Of a DNA stretch of 64,000 nucleotides, positions 26,059 to 38,445 are shown piece by piece. The notes under the pieces were generated by a model, which was given only the letters and a program-made list of their open reading frames with translations, ran no database searches and was not told the DNA's origin. Source of the DNA: Physcomitrium patens (taxonomy: Eukaryota > Streptophyta > Bryopsida > Funariales > Funariaceae); assembly GCF_000002425.4 (NCBI RefSeq), contig NC_037254.1, positions 2,941,797-3,005,796 of the forward strand. Direction: 5' to 3'. Made by a program: the position numbers and the translations under genes. How positions within the stretch are numbered: the first letter of the stretch is position 1; every line of letters starts with the position of its first letter.

Positions 26059-29000
26059 ACCTCTTAGACCAAATAATTACTCTATAAAGATAAATGAAAG
26101 CTTTAAGGATAAAAGAGTTGATATTTGCTAGGTTGAAATTAAGTAAGTGCAATATATATTCTAAAATTTCAAGGCAAGAAGATGTATGTCAATACTTCTA
26201 ACTATCAAGGATAAATACTACTAAAAGAATTATGTATGCTACCAAATATTTGAGAGATGTGACAACTATTTAGTGGCAACATTGAGCTCAAAGCTATAGA
26301 GCTCAAGGTGGATTTTGTAACTAGGAGGAGTTTGAGACCAAATTTAGGAGTCAATTTTGGTCCATCAATTTAAAAAAGATAACATGCTATTAGTTAATTA
26401 ATCTTACATAATCCAAATCAATGTAAGATTATGTCTCTGGATTCAAGTCATTGTGTCTTCAAATTGGCAATGTTTCAAAGGCAAAGACAATGGATCAATT
26501 TGTATAAGGATTGAAATTTATAGTCTAATAAGAGGTGGAATTAAAGAATCTACAAACATTTGAGGAGTCAATTAAGATTGCACAGAGGGCCAATGTTATA
26601 GATTTCAAAAATTATGGAGCAGAACATATAGCACAAAGTCCTATGCTATTATCCAATACTATGGCACAACAACCAATATTGTTGGAAATTTATATCTTAC
26701 AAAGATCAGTGATACCACAAAGACAAAAAATATTGGCATAGAAGGGATTATGTTTCTATTGCCAAGAGCCATGCCACCAGATTGGAGATTATCTAAAATA
26801 TCAAAATTTAATTACCAACAAATAAAGGTAAGTTTATAATTTTAAAATTCATCAAATCAATAATAAAATGGAGCATGAAAACGAGGCTCTCTAATAAAGA
26901 TAATAAGGACTAGTATTAGAAATAAGTGCTATTTCTTACAGACAAATGGCATTGCTTCAAACAACTATCAAAAGAATCAACTAGTGTATCTAACATATTA
27001 AGTAAGATGATAACTATATCAAGTGCTTGTGGATTACAACTCCATAAAAAATTACATCTTAATTTGAATTGTTGACCAACTTGGGATTAAAACTAAAGTG
27101 ATTAAAGGATGTCATACATATCTAGCAGATGACTAAGAGAATGTATTGAATGAGACATGTGAAGAAGAAACCTTGAGGTTGAGTGATATCTATACCTTAA
27201 GAAGGAAGTTAAAGATAACAAAGCTCAGATATGACATTATCTTTGATATGCCATGGCTAGAGGTAGAAAATAAGCAAGTTGATTGATTAGCAAGGACAAT
27301 CTCATTCAAAGATGGTAGATACAAGATAACTCTTCATACCTCTACATTGAGTGAAGTAGAAAAATGATCTACTGCTAAAAGCTTACTTATATGAATGACC
27401 TCTATGAAAAAGCAAATATAGCATAAGAAACCAATGTATATGGTAGTTCCAAATCTTGCCTTAGCAATAGAAAAGATAGTCAAAGGAATAAAATGGGTAA
27501 AAAAAAAAATTCATACATGAATATCAAAATGTCTTTTTAATCAACTTATCTAGTGGTGTATCACATGATTGAGGTGTCTCTTTTAAAATAGAACTATTGC
27601 CTATGACCAAACTAGTAAATTTAACACTTTATCACGTAGTATCAAATGAACTTGAAGAATTTTGAAAGATATCAGACAAATTCTTAGAGAAGGGCTTCAT
27701 TTGACAAAACATGTTCCTATAGAAAGTACTTCTATTCTTTACAGCCAAAAAGGATAGTAGACTTTGGCTTTGCATTAGTTATCAAGGCCTCAATAAGTAG
27801 ATTATCAAAAATGCATATCCACTTTTATGCGTAGATGATTTTTTTGTCCAATTTTGAAGTACAACTACCTTTAGTAAATTGGATCTTAAAAGTAGATATT
27901 GGTAGACACCTATTCTAAGAAAAGATATAAAAAAGATGGCCTTTTGTACACATTATGGATATTTTGAATAACTTGTTTTATTTTTTGGCATCACTAATGT
28001 TTTAGCCTCTTTCATAGATCACATGAATAAATTATTTTGGAAACTTTTGGACAAGTATGTAATTGTCTTTATCAATGATATTTTAGTCTATAATAAAATC
28101 CCTAAGGATCATGAGTAATATGTATAAAAAATATTATGATAGCTACAAGTTAGTCACTTCTATTACAAGCAATCAAAATGTAAATTTTAAAAGTTGGAGG
28201 TTGTTTTTTTAGGCTATGACTTGTCCTCAAAAGGCATGCACATAGAATATGATAAGATAAAAGTGGTAGAAGATTGGCCAACCTCCAAGAATAATTTTGA
28301 AGTATATTCATTCTTAGGCCTTACTAGATATTATGACCATTTTTTTTTAGTAATTTGTACACATTTCTGCTTCATTAATAAGTCTATTAAAAAAAGATGC
28401 TCTATTTGAATAGAAACTAGAGTAAAAAAAAATCTTTGATAAGTTGAAGGAGGAATTCATTATTGCTCCAATATTGCAATTATATGATGTCAACCTTTTC
28501 CATATACTTGACATTAATGCTTTCAACTTTGCTATTGGCATGGTCCTTTAATAAGACTTTGGTAGGGACCTTCAACTTGTGGCATATGAATCATGCAAGC
28601 TTATAAGGACAAAATATAATTACTTTGTATGTAATCAAAAGCAACTAGCAATTGTATATGATACAAAGGTGTATCAATATTATCTATTGGAAAAACTAAT
28701 AATCATTTAGATTGACCATTGGTATTTACTACATGATTTGTACATAAAAAATATGAAATCATGACATCATCATTGAAAAGAATAATTATAGCTCTTCAAC
28801 ATTCAACTTGAATACAAGCAAGGGTGACGACACATTGTGTTAGATACCTTATTGTGTAGGTTAGACTTGAAGTACAAATTAAATGATAAAACAAAAGTCA
28901 CTACTATTAATAGTATTATTTCAAATCCAACCAAATGAGCAAAATTGAAGAAAGCTATCCATTAGGATGCTTATTTCAAGATGATTATTGATTGGCTAAA

Positions 29001-29832
29001 GGTGGATAATGTGCAATATTAAGATTATTGTTTTAGTGATGGCTTGCTTTATTTCAAGAAGTAGAGTTATATATCTGACAATGCTATATTTTGGATGTGC
29101 ATACTTTAAGAAAGACATGACATTCTAATATCTAGACATTTACTGCATGAAAAGATTTTAGAATAGATCTCAAGGACATGATTTTGGATAAATTTAGATT
29201 ATGATGTTTGAGCTTATTTGTGCTCTTGCAAGCCATGATAATGTAATATAGCATACAATGCAGCATCTCTTAGACTATTACAGTCATGTCTACCACCTAT
29301 GGTACATTGAAAGTAGATGACTATGGATCTTATTACATATTTGCCTCACATGCCTTACAATCACACTATGATTACTGTCTTTGTAGACCAAATCTTGAAA
29401 AAACTTTACTTAGTTGTCGTGCACTCTAATATTCATATCCCAATACTTGTACGGATCTTCTTTGAAACTATTTTTTATGACCATAGATTATATCATGCGA
29501 TTGTATCAGATCAAGATCTATGGTTCACAAGAAGTTTTTGGCGGGCTTTGTTTAAGCTATTGGATACATGACTTACCATATCCATGGCCTTCTATCTTCA
29601 AATAGATGGACAAACAAAACATACAAATTAAACCTTAGAGGATAAGCTACGAGCATTTATGGTGATTCATCATAATGAGTGAGATAAATATTTGATGTTT
29701 TTGGAATTTGCTTATAATGATAGTATTTAAGTAAATATTAATCATTCCCTATTCTTTTTTAATATTATTCAATATTCAATTACGCTAGCAACTCTCCCTA
29801 GTCACATTGGCACCAACAACCTAATAACATAG
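26059..29832 (+). pseudogene. Gag-pol relic of older gypsy element E
   Basis: Decayed but readable along the plus strand. A gag core lies at about 26,270-26,360 and a zinc knuckle at about 26,745-26,795 (CFYCQEPCHQIGDY, where the last Cys has become Tyr). There is a degenerate protease around 27,000. The RT region at about 27,930-28,110 has the catalytic motif decayed to FINDILVYN. FLGYDLSSKGM lies at about 28,203, with RNase H after it. The integrase core at 29,317-29,571 has MDLITYLP and VSDQDLWF. This is a different gypsy lineage from A and B. Its 5' leader is cut off at 26,053 and now lies at 39,442-40,142 on the other strand. Confidence 0.75.
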
Positions 29833-30389
29833 TGTCAAGGACAAGAACATGATAAAAATAAATAATCAAGTGAGACTTCTTTCAAAGAAAGATGACAAAA
29901 TAGAAATAACTTGATATGTATATTAAGAAAAAAAGTAGATTGGCTATTTCCAAAAGCCAAGAAAATTAGAGACCCTTGAAATTAGACTGGAAGCAAGAAA
30001 AGAATTGACAAGAGTGAAGATGGCTTCACTCTTATCTCTATATATATAATTTGACTAAGAGTTACGTGGCGATGTTCTATAGGACCTCCAATATGTGTTG
30101 ACTTTATAGGACACATGCTTTGACTTACAAGACAAGTTTTTCTATGTGTAGGTGACATAGTTAGCTTGGTCTTCAATCTAACACCATGTATGAGACATGG
30201 CCAACTTATTGACCAAATTTCTAACCTAAAAATTAATAATGGACACCTATAAAGTCAAAGTAAAGTCTATGAAGCTTCTATGAAACTTCCATGTCAAATA
30301 TTATAAAATTAACTTATTTTTACCTACTTTTACTTACTTCTACCTATTTATACATGTAATTATTGACTTACATGCATATGTCTGTGACA
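29833..30389 (-). repeat. Solo LTR of the A/B family inside element E
   Basis: 557 bp from tgtcaagg to tgtgaca with no internal region attached, so it is a solo LTR in minus orientation. It is most similar to subtype 1. It retains the TATA region (30,041-30,049) and the stem-loop nearby. The flanking 5-mers catag and tggag do not match, so the target duplication has decayed or the edges have changed. Confidence 0.85.
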
Positions 30390-30977
30390 TGGAGGAGTTT
30401 ATACAATAGCTTACAACAACCTTGCAAGAACCATGACACTACCTTTTTATGGCATAGAATTGACAAAAATAATATGCAGATAATTATTGACAATATGAAA
30501 CCTTCCAAGAGGGTGATTAGGTATTCCTCTCTAATGCCAACTTTTTATTTGTTACATCAACTTAAATCCGTAAGTTGGCACCTTGGTGGCTTGGATCTTT
30601 CTGCATTTCTGTAATGATTTTTGATATTGTATATTATCTTGAGCCTTTGCCACATATTCAAGTCGATTCGGTCTTCTATATTTTAAAATTCAAGTAGTTT
30701 TATAGTGAACTAAGGCACTTTTTGGAACAACATCAACTACCACCACTACCACCAATTGTAATTGATGACCAACAAGAGTATGAAATGTACAACATTTTGG
30801 AACATTGTTACCTTTGTTGTAGCAAAGACATCCATAACTTTAGTACAAAGTTGTTTCGAAAGATTATTCCATCTACGATGTAATGTGAGAACCTACACAA
30901 AATCTCATCCATTGTCAAGAAATAATTTGGAGATACCATTATGAAGGAAATGAAGATGTTTTGCATTAATGGAGAAG
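30390..30977 (+). pseudogene. 3' end of element E pol
   Basis: Continuation of E after the solo LTR. Around 30,560-30,800 the frames read LKSVSWHLGG, PLPHIQVDS and LPPLPPIVIDDQQEYE, the layout that precedes a chromodomain in plant chromoviruses. Frameshifts are present and the chromodomain itself is barely readable. Confidence 0.55.
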
Positions 30978-31330
30978 AATTAACTATAACAAGATATAGA
31001 TAAGATATTTGTATTATTGACTCATAGAAAGAGGTAATTGGAGCCATATTTGAAAAGTTTTTAGTAGTTTTTAGAAGTTTTTAAAATTAAAATTAAGTTG
31101 GTGGTTTATATAGGATCTACTATAAAATATTTTAAAAATAACTTAAGATGGTTATTAAGATAGGATCTATCTTTAAGAATATTTTAAAAAATTCCAAGAT
31201 GATTGGACAAAGTATAAATAGGACTAGCTAGGACCATTTGGATATCCAATTAATTATGGCTTTGATGCCTTTTCTTAGTAAAGTTTGGTTTTGCCTGTTT
31301 CATTATTTCTTAGTTCTTAATAGAATTGGC
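30978..31330 (+). repeat. 3' LTR of element E
   Basis: Clearly similar over about 280 bp to the reverse complement of 39,840-40,142. Shared landmarks are ttggagccatatttga, ggatctac, aattccaagatg and atggctttg. The orientation is plus here and minus there, explained by inversion of this segment. The right edge is uncertain. Confidence 0.7.
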
Positions 31331-33082
31331 TTATAAGAACTTCTTTATTCTAATTAATATTTTAAGCCAATTGTCTAAAATCAAATGAATAAACTGATGT
31401 AAAGCATGATCCTTGATGTAATGAGTGAATCTTTGTTATTGTCTATTAAGCCTTGTCATGTTCTTCAAATGCTTTTGCAAATACTTTTTAAAAAGATTCA
31501 AAGTTATTAAGATTAGAGATGTTTTTTCAAATAAAAGAGTAAATTAAGATAAGGCTTGCCATATGAGTAAGGTTCCAACTAAACTAACTCATGACTCCTT
31601 TGTTCAATAGTACTCAAATTATAGAAAAGTTGTCAATGAAATTTGATTAAAAAATCCTTGAAACTTGAAGCATTATCGAGCTAAAAAGTAGCACAATATA
31701 TAAAAATAATATGAAATTTTATAAAAATTAAAATTTTAATAAAAATAAATAATAATAAAAATAATAAAAAATAAAAAATAAAATAGAATACTTTTTAATT
31801 TATTTAAATTTTTAGTTTAAATTTTGTAATTAAAGATAGAAGTTGTAAGATTTATTGATAAGTAGTTAGATTAGCTTTCATGTTAAAAGTATAATATTTT
31901 TACTTCTAGGCCATTTCATGTGGATAGATAAGGCAAATTGATAGAGGACTTCATTCCTATTGATTGAAGGTCATACCTAATGACACTTCAAGATATTGTT
32001 TAAGACCATATTAGACTTTGTGGCCTCTTCAAAGTAGCCATTCAAAGTTCAAAGGTTAGAATGTGTTAGATTTTATTGAAAGCTATAATTTTTGTACAAA
32101 AATCAAGGAATTTGGAATTTTTATGAGGAAAAAATGGATGCTTGAAGTTATAATCTTGAAATTGTACCTACTACCGTCTTCTTTTGTAAATACAAAAAAT
32201 TGTGTAAGTTCTTTTGGAGATTGAAAAATGAGATTCAAAAGTTGACTTAAAGAACTATATTTTGTTTGAAGGAATTTATAAATTCTGATTTGAAATTTAA
32301 ATAAATAAATAAATAAATAAAATAAAATAAAATAAACTATTGAAAGTCAGTGCTTCAAAATTGGAATTTAAAAGTGAATTCTTTTTATGGAGGTTTCAAT
32401 TTGAGCCATATCTTGAATTTTAGATAAAATTTTGGTTCAAAATTTTTACAACTATAGATAACTATATTAAAAAGTTGTATATAAAATTTTATAATATTTG
32501 AGTATTGAATTTTTGAGATATGGTGGATTTAGTGCATAGGTATTTAAAAATTGGCATGTTTAGCATGTATTAGAAATTAGGTGATATCTAAAGAATTGTA
32601 ATGAATCTATAATTGATTTTTTTTGTGGAGATAATTAAGGATATAAGTTGATCTATAAAAAAAATTGGGTCTAATTAAACAATTAAATTGGGAGTTATTA
32701 GGTGATACTAATCCAAAAAGAATTTTCATAAGAATAGAAGTGATTTTAGAATATCTAATTGCATCTTGAAACCTCTTATGCATCCAAGACTTCTATATTT
32801 GATATTCTTATTTTCATGAGGATAAGCTATAAAAAAAAAATTGTTTTATAAAATTACAGCTTCTTTGAGCAATTAGTAGTAGCTAGAGGTCTAATGCTTT
32901 CTTGAAGCAAATTCTCTCTTCTACAATAGCATGTATCATCAAATTTTTTGGAATATTAATCCAAGGCTCCTTATTTAGTTGAATATGTAAATATTCTCAT
33001 TGAGATATATGTATCATTGCTTCCTTGGATATAAAAGCTTAAAAAAATAGTTGCATCACAAGCTAAATTGCTTTAGGTCTAG
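31331..33082. other. AT-rich relic DNA, probably the interrupted part of element F
   Basis: No readable protein. It contains a (AAAT/AAATA)n tract near 32,300-32,335. The right end abuts element B with the 5-mer catca, matching in reverse complement the flank of element A at 19,690-19,694. Before the inversion this segment therefore directly followed the F gag stub. Confidence 0.5.
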
Positions 33083-33087
33083 CATCA
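33083..33087. repeat. Target-site duplication half (catca)
   Basis: The 5 bp before the B 5' LTR. Its partner is the 5 bp beside the A 3' LTR at 19,690-19,694 (tgatg on plus). Confidence 0.85.
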
Positions 33088-33639
33088 TGTCACGGCCATA
33101 ATCATGTAAGCTAATAATTACATATAGAAATAGGTAGAAGTAAGTAAAAGTAGATAAAAGTAAGTTAATTCTATAATATTTAATATAGAAGCTTCCTAGA
33201 AACTTCTTAGATGCTGCTTTGACTTCATAGGTGTCTTTAATTCACTTTTTGGATTAGAAACGTAGTCAACAAGTTGGCCATGTGCCACACATGTTGTTAG
33301 CTTGAAGATCAAGCTAACTATGTGGCCCACACGTAGAAAAACTTGCCTTGTAAGTCAAGGCATGTGTCCTACAAAGTCAACACATATTGGAGGTCCTATA
33401 GAACATCGCCACGTAGCCCCTAGTTAGATAGTATATATAGAGACAAGAGTGAAGGCTTCTTCAGTCTTGTCAACTCCTTTCTTGCTTCTAGTCCAGGTTC
33501 AAGAGTCTTTAGTTTCTTGTCTTGTGGCAATAGCCATTCCACTTTTCTTTTAATATACCTACTTGTTTATATTTTGACTTATTATATCGAGATAGCCTTT
33601 TTGTGTATATTTTCCCTCATCGAGTCTTTGTCCTTGACA
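33088..33639 (+). repeat. 5' LTR of element B (subtype 1)
   Basis: 552 bp. TATA at 33,432-33,440. U3 holds four successive palindromes between 33,279 and 33,362. It matches the A 3' LTR with about ten differences. Confidence 0.95.
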
Positions 33640-33662
33640 GATTGACAAGAGTACACTTACAA

Positions 33663-33671
33663 TATCAGAGC
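33663..33671 (+). other. Primer-binding site of element B
   Basis: TATCAGAGC, initiator-tRNA-Met-like, 23 nt after the LTR end. The intervening bases begin gattgacaagag, close to the end of the LTR itself. Confidence 0.6.
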
Positions 33672-33851
33672 TTTGTTTTTTCTTGAGTAAGAGTGGATTA
33701 CCCCTTTCTCTTGACAAGACATAAGCGTATTAGAAGTTTGTGGATTACCCACTTCTAAACTGATATTGTTCTTAGTATCTTCTTTCTTATCAAGTCTTTC
33801 TTTTCCTTTGTCTTGAGCAATATCAAACAAATTTTTCTTCTTAGTGTCATT

Positions 33852-34856
33852 ATGGCAGAGCTTGTTGAAATGAAGAGTACAATGGCACAAATGCAAGAGC
33901 AAATGAGGGAGTTAATGCTTGCGATGCATCAACTCAATTCACCAACACAGAAAAAAACAAGAATAGCAGAAAGTGGGAATATAGAGATGATCGGAGCTGC
34001 TTCAACATCTACAACAAATCACGTTCGTTCTCCAATTGTACAACACCCTGTAAGCACTAGAGAACCAAGAATTGCCTTACCCGAGAAATTTGATGGTACG
34101 AGATCAAAGTTTCGAGGATTCATCAATCAAGTACAATTGGCAATTGAACTTCAACCGCAAAGCTATCCAACTCCAGAATCACAAGTCAGGTTTATTGGCA
34201 CTCTACTTTCTGGTTCTGCATTATCGTGGTTTTTGTCTTTTCTTGAACAACAAAATCCAATATTGGACAATTTGGAAGCTTTTTTGGTGGAGTTTCGATC
34301 TATGTATGGTGAACACGATGCAACTTGTGTTGCAACAAATAAGATCCGAATTCTGCGACAAGAAAATCGCTCAGTAACAGTGTATGCTTCACAATTTTGA
34401 CAACTTACAATTGACATCAAGTGGGATGATGCTGCACTCATCAGTCAATTTCTTTATGGATTGCAATACGAAGTAAAGAAATTGATGCTCAACTTACCTG
34501 ATCCTCAAACTTTGAGTCAAGCAATCGATTTTGCGGTAAAATGTGATAATCGATTTTTCAAATTTCGATCCGAGAATCATTCACGAGAACCTCAACGTTA
34601 TTACTCAATGACAACATCAACATCTTCGCCAAACGTACATTCGGAAGTAGAAGACATGCAAATTGACGAGGTACGTTTTAAACTCCTAACTGAGCAAAAA
34701 AAGATTCGTCGTCGTCAAGAAGGATTATGTTTATATTGTGGAGAACCTAAGCACACTGCTCAATATTGTCCAAAGAAACAACGCAACTATAAAATGAGGG
34801 GTACGACGGTCAAAGAAGACAACATGTCAAAAAACGGATTCGTCCAGCTACAATAG
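33852..34856 (+). pseudogene. Defective gag of element B
   Basis: Same structure as the A copy: an N-terminal MAELVEM helix, the gag core, and a CCHC knuckle CLYCGEPKHTAQYC at about 34,730. It has one TGA at 34,398-34,400 in the identical codon as in A. It differs from A at several residues in the first third (for example HVRSPIVQHP against HVPSPIIQHL, and QLAIELQ against QLTIELQ) and is then essentially identical. The upstream in-frame ATG at 33,813 is less likely because the N-terminus after 33,852 is the conserved part. Gag would form the particle that packages element RNA. Confidence 0.9.
34829..34835 (+). promoter_or_regulatory. Candidate -1 ribosomal frameshift heptamer (element B)
   Basis: A_AAA_AAC in the phase TCA AAA AAC of gag, 18 nt before the gag TAG stop codon. 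The -1 frame is open from here through the protease. This heptamer is one of the best-known -1 slippery sequences. No downstream pseudoknot was worked out. Confidence 0.5.
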
Positions 34857-37800
34857 GGACCGTGCAGCTGGAACCTTGTACAATTCCTAATAAAGGTCCT
34901 ATCCTCTCCTCAAAACCCTCTCCTTGTTTTATAATAGACTTATATTTAGGACCAAAGAATTACAAAGCCTTTGCTTTATTAGATTCGGGAGCCTCAGCAT
35001 GTTTTTTAGATGAACAATTTGTTAAAAGTCGTAAAATACCTTTTGTATGGAAACCTAAACCAGTACATATAGAAGTCATAGATGGTCGTCCTTTGTCTTC
35101 TGGAGATGTCACTCATGAAACTCATCCTATAAAAGTAATAATAGACGGTCATGATAGCTACATAGCTTTTAACATAATTAAATCCCCGTCCAATCCAATT
35201 ATTTTAGGTTTATTTTGGCTAGAAAAATATAACCCTCGAATAGATTGGAATTCGCGTAAACTTGACTTTTTCCAGAGCATTATTAATAGTTCTACCAACC
35301 AAGTAAAAAATTATAAGTCTAGTATAGTAAAACCCGTACTGATAGGTGCAAAAACATTTATATACGCAGCAAAAGAAGGATCAACTTTTGCTATTTATGC
35401 TGCACCTATTTCTGAAAACGTAAAGACTTCAAGTGGCATTCCAAGTCAATATCAGGAGTATCAAGACGTTTTTGAGAAAAAGAATGCAGATATTCTTCCT
35501 GAGCATCGCCCATATGATTGTTCAATCGACCTCAAGGAAGGAACTCAGCCACCATTTGGACCAATTTATAGTTTATCGCAAGATGAGATGGCTGAACTCA
35601 AGACATATATTGACGAGAATTTAGTGAAGAATTTCATATGCCATTCAAAATCTCCAACAGGAGCTCCAATTCTATTCGTAAAGAAAAAAGATGGATCTTT
35701 ACGAATGTGTGTTGATTATCGAGGACTCAACAAGATCACAATCAAGAACAGGTATCCATTACCTTTGATATCAAGACTCCTTGACCAGTTGAATCAAGCT
35801 AAGATCTATACAAAAATAGATCTAAGAGGAGCATATAACCCTAATATGGATCAAAGAAGGAGATGAATGGAAGACTACGTTTCGAACCAGGTATGGACAT
35901 TTCGAATACAATGTCATGCCCTTTGGACTCACGAATGCACCAGCTGCTTTTCAACATCTCATGAATGATGTATTTCGTGAATTCTTAGACAATTTTGTCG
36001 TCTGCTATCTAGACGATATCCTGATCTATTCTAAGAAAATCGAAGAACATGAAATACATGTTCGTCAAGTATTACAAAAACTTAGAGATGCAAGATTGTA
36101 CGCCAAGATGGAAAAGTGTGTATTTCACACTACTCAAGTTGACTTTTTAGGATACATCATTTCAAATGATGGTCTTATGATGGATTCTAAGAAAGTCCAA
36201 ACAATTATGGATTGGAAGATTCCAAGGACAATAAGAGATGTCCAATGTTTCTTGGGATTTGCCAATTACTATCAGATCTTCATCAAAGATTTCTCATGAG
36301 TTGCAGCTCCACTTACACGCTTGACTAGTAAAGATAAATTCCAATGGAATCAAGAAGCGGAAGCAGCATTTGAAGCCTTGAAGACATCGTTTGTCTCTGC
36401 ACCAGTCTTATATCGTGTTGACTTTTCTAAGGCATTTTTTATGGAAACAGATGCATCAGATTTTGCCTTGAGTGCAGTTTTATCACAAATGGGAACAGAT
36501 GACAAACTTCATCCAATAGCTTTTCATTCAAGAAAATTCTCAGCAGCCGAGATCAATTATGAGATCCACGATAAAGAACTTCTTGCGATCATGGATTCCT
36601 TTCAAGAATGGCGTCATTATCTAGAAGGCGCTTCTAGTCCAGTCACTGTGTATACAGATCACAAGAACCTCGAGTATTTCATGTCAGCACGCGTGTTGAA
36701 TCGTTGTCAAGCTCGTTGGAGTATGTCTTTGTCAAGATTCGAGTTCATTATCACTTATCGGCCAGGAAAACAACAAGGTTTATCCAATGCCCTATCTAGA
36801 CGTTCTTATTTTGTACCAAAAGAAGGAGATGCAGCTTTTGAGCAACAAAGAACGGTCCTCTTGAAATAGGAGCAATTTCATCTCCGAGTAATGAAATCAA
36901 CATTGACTGTTGATTCAACTTTTCTTAAGCAAATCCAGTCCAGTATGTCCTCAGACCCTCTTGTTCATGATATCGAGAATAATTCTTCCAAGTCTCATGA
37001 TCCTTCTAAGTTCGAGTTCAAGAATAATCTATTATATTTTGAAGGACACCTATATGTTCCAGAAGGAGAAGCACGTTTACGTGTTCTTCAAGCACGTCAT
37101 GACTTTCCAGCAGCAGGGCACTTTGGATATAATAAGACTTTGGAACTCATATCAAGAGATTTTTGGTGGCCACAAATGTGGAAGTCAGTCAAAGACTTTG
37201 TACAATCATGTGATATTTGTTCAAGATCAAAAATTCCTCGTCATCGACCTTACGAACTTCTTCAGCCATTACCTATACCAGAATAACCATGGTCTTCTGT
37301 TTCTATGGATTTCATCACAGATCTTCCAAGCTCAAGATCTTATGATTCTATATTTGTGATAGTAGATCGTTTCACCAAGATGGCACATTTTGTGCCATGT
37401 ACAAAATCTATCACAGGTGAAGAAACAGCTAAGCTTTTCATTGATAATATCTATCGCTATTATGGATTACCTAAAGATATCATATCAGATAGGGGAACTC
37501 AATTTGTGTCAAGATTCTGGAGGACCCTTTTCAAGATTTTAAAAGTGGACATAAAGCTATCTTCGGCTTTCCATCCTCAAACTGATGGACAAACAGAGCG
37601 CGTAAACCAAGTCTTGGAGCAATATTTAAGGTGTAATATCAACTATTAACAAGATGATTGGACAACCCTTCTGCCATTGGTAGAGTTTGCTTATAATAAT
37701 ACGGTACATTCTTCCACGCAACAAACACCTTTCTTTGCCAATTATAGCTATCATCCACGACTTGATACTTTTGATTTTTCAAAAGTTGATAATCTTGCAG

Positions 37801-38351
37801 CAGAAGATATGGCAAATCGGTTGTCAGAGTTACATGCAATAATGAAGACGCAATTGAAGGAAGCTCAAGAACAACAAAAGATAAATGCAGATCTATATCG
37901 TAAGGAGCAACCACAAATCAACGTGGGTGATAAGGTATGGCTACTTCGTCGCAATATCAAGACTACTCAACCTTGTGACAAGTTGGACTATCGTAGGCTT
38001 GGCCCCTTTTCTGTTTCTGAACAGATCAACCCAGTTGCATATCGGTTACATCTACCGGAGTCAATGAAGATCCAACCTGTATTCCACGTACCTCTTCTTG
38101 AACCATATAAGACAGTGAATATACAAGGAAGAAGACAAATGCCACCGCCTCCTATAGAAGTAGATAATAATGAAGAATTTGAGGTGGAAGAGATATTAGA
38201 CTCAAGGCGGCGCCAAAATAAGCTGGAATATCTTGTTCATTGGCGCGGATATGATATTAGTGAACGCACATGGGAGCCATCCAGGAATCTAGCAAATGCA
38301 TGAGCTAAAGTCAAAGTTTTTCATCAACGACATCCATCAAAATCAAGATGA
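34835..38351 (+). pseudogene. Defective pro-pol of element B
   Basis: 3,517 nt, the same length as in A. Protease [10 protein letters not shown] (about 34,977), RT with YLDD (about 36,006), RNase H METDASDFA, integrase HHCC (about 37,085-37,220) and DDE (MDFITD 37,305, SDRGTQF about 37,488, QTDGQTERVNQ about 37,580), GPF module LGPFSV (about 38,000), chromodomain (38,170-38,300). Lesions: a 1-base insertion where the frame stops at 35,866, and stops at 36,297, 36,867, 37,284, 37,647 and 38,301. Each stop sits at the same residue as in A. Most are of the kind produced by C-to-T or G-to-A change. One visible coding difference from A is Leu instead of Pro in KVDNLAAEDM (about 37,795). The product is not functional as it stands. 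Confidence 0.92.
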
Positions 38352-38445
38352 AAATCTCTCTTATAAAAGAGACAAGATTGAGGCAAGATAACATTCAATT
38401 TCCTATCCTTGTTTGTAACTTCTTTGCATTTGTGACGCTAATTAG

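Noticed and set aside
29828..30394. Target duplication around the solo LTR
   Set aside because: Flanking 5-mers catag and tggag differ at several positions, so no duplication is claimed.
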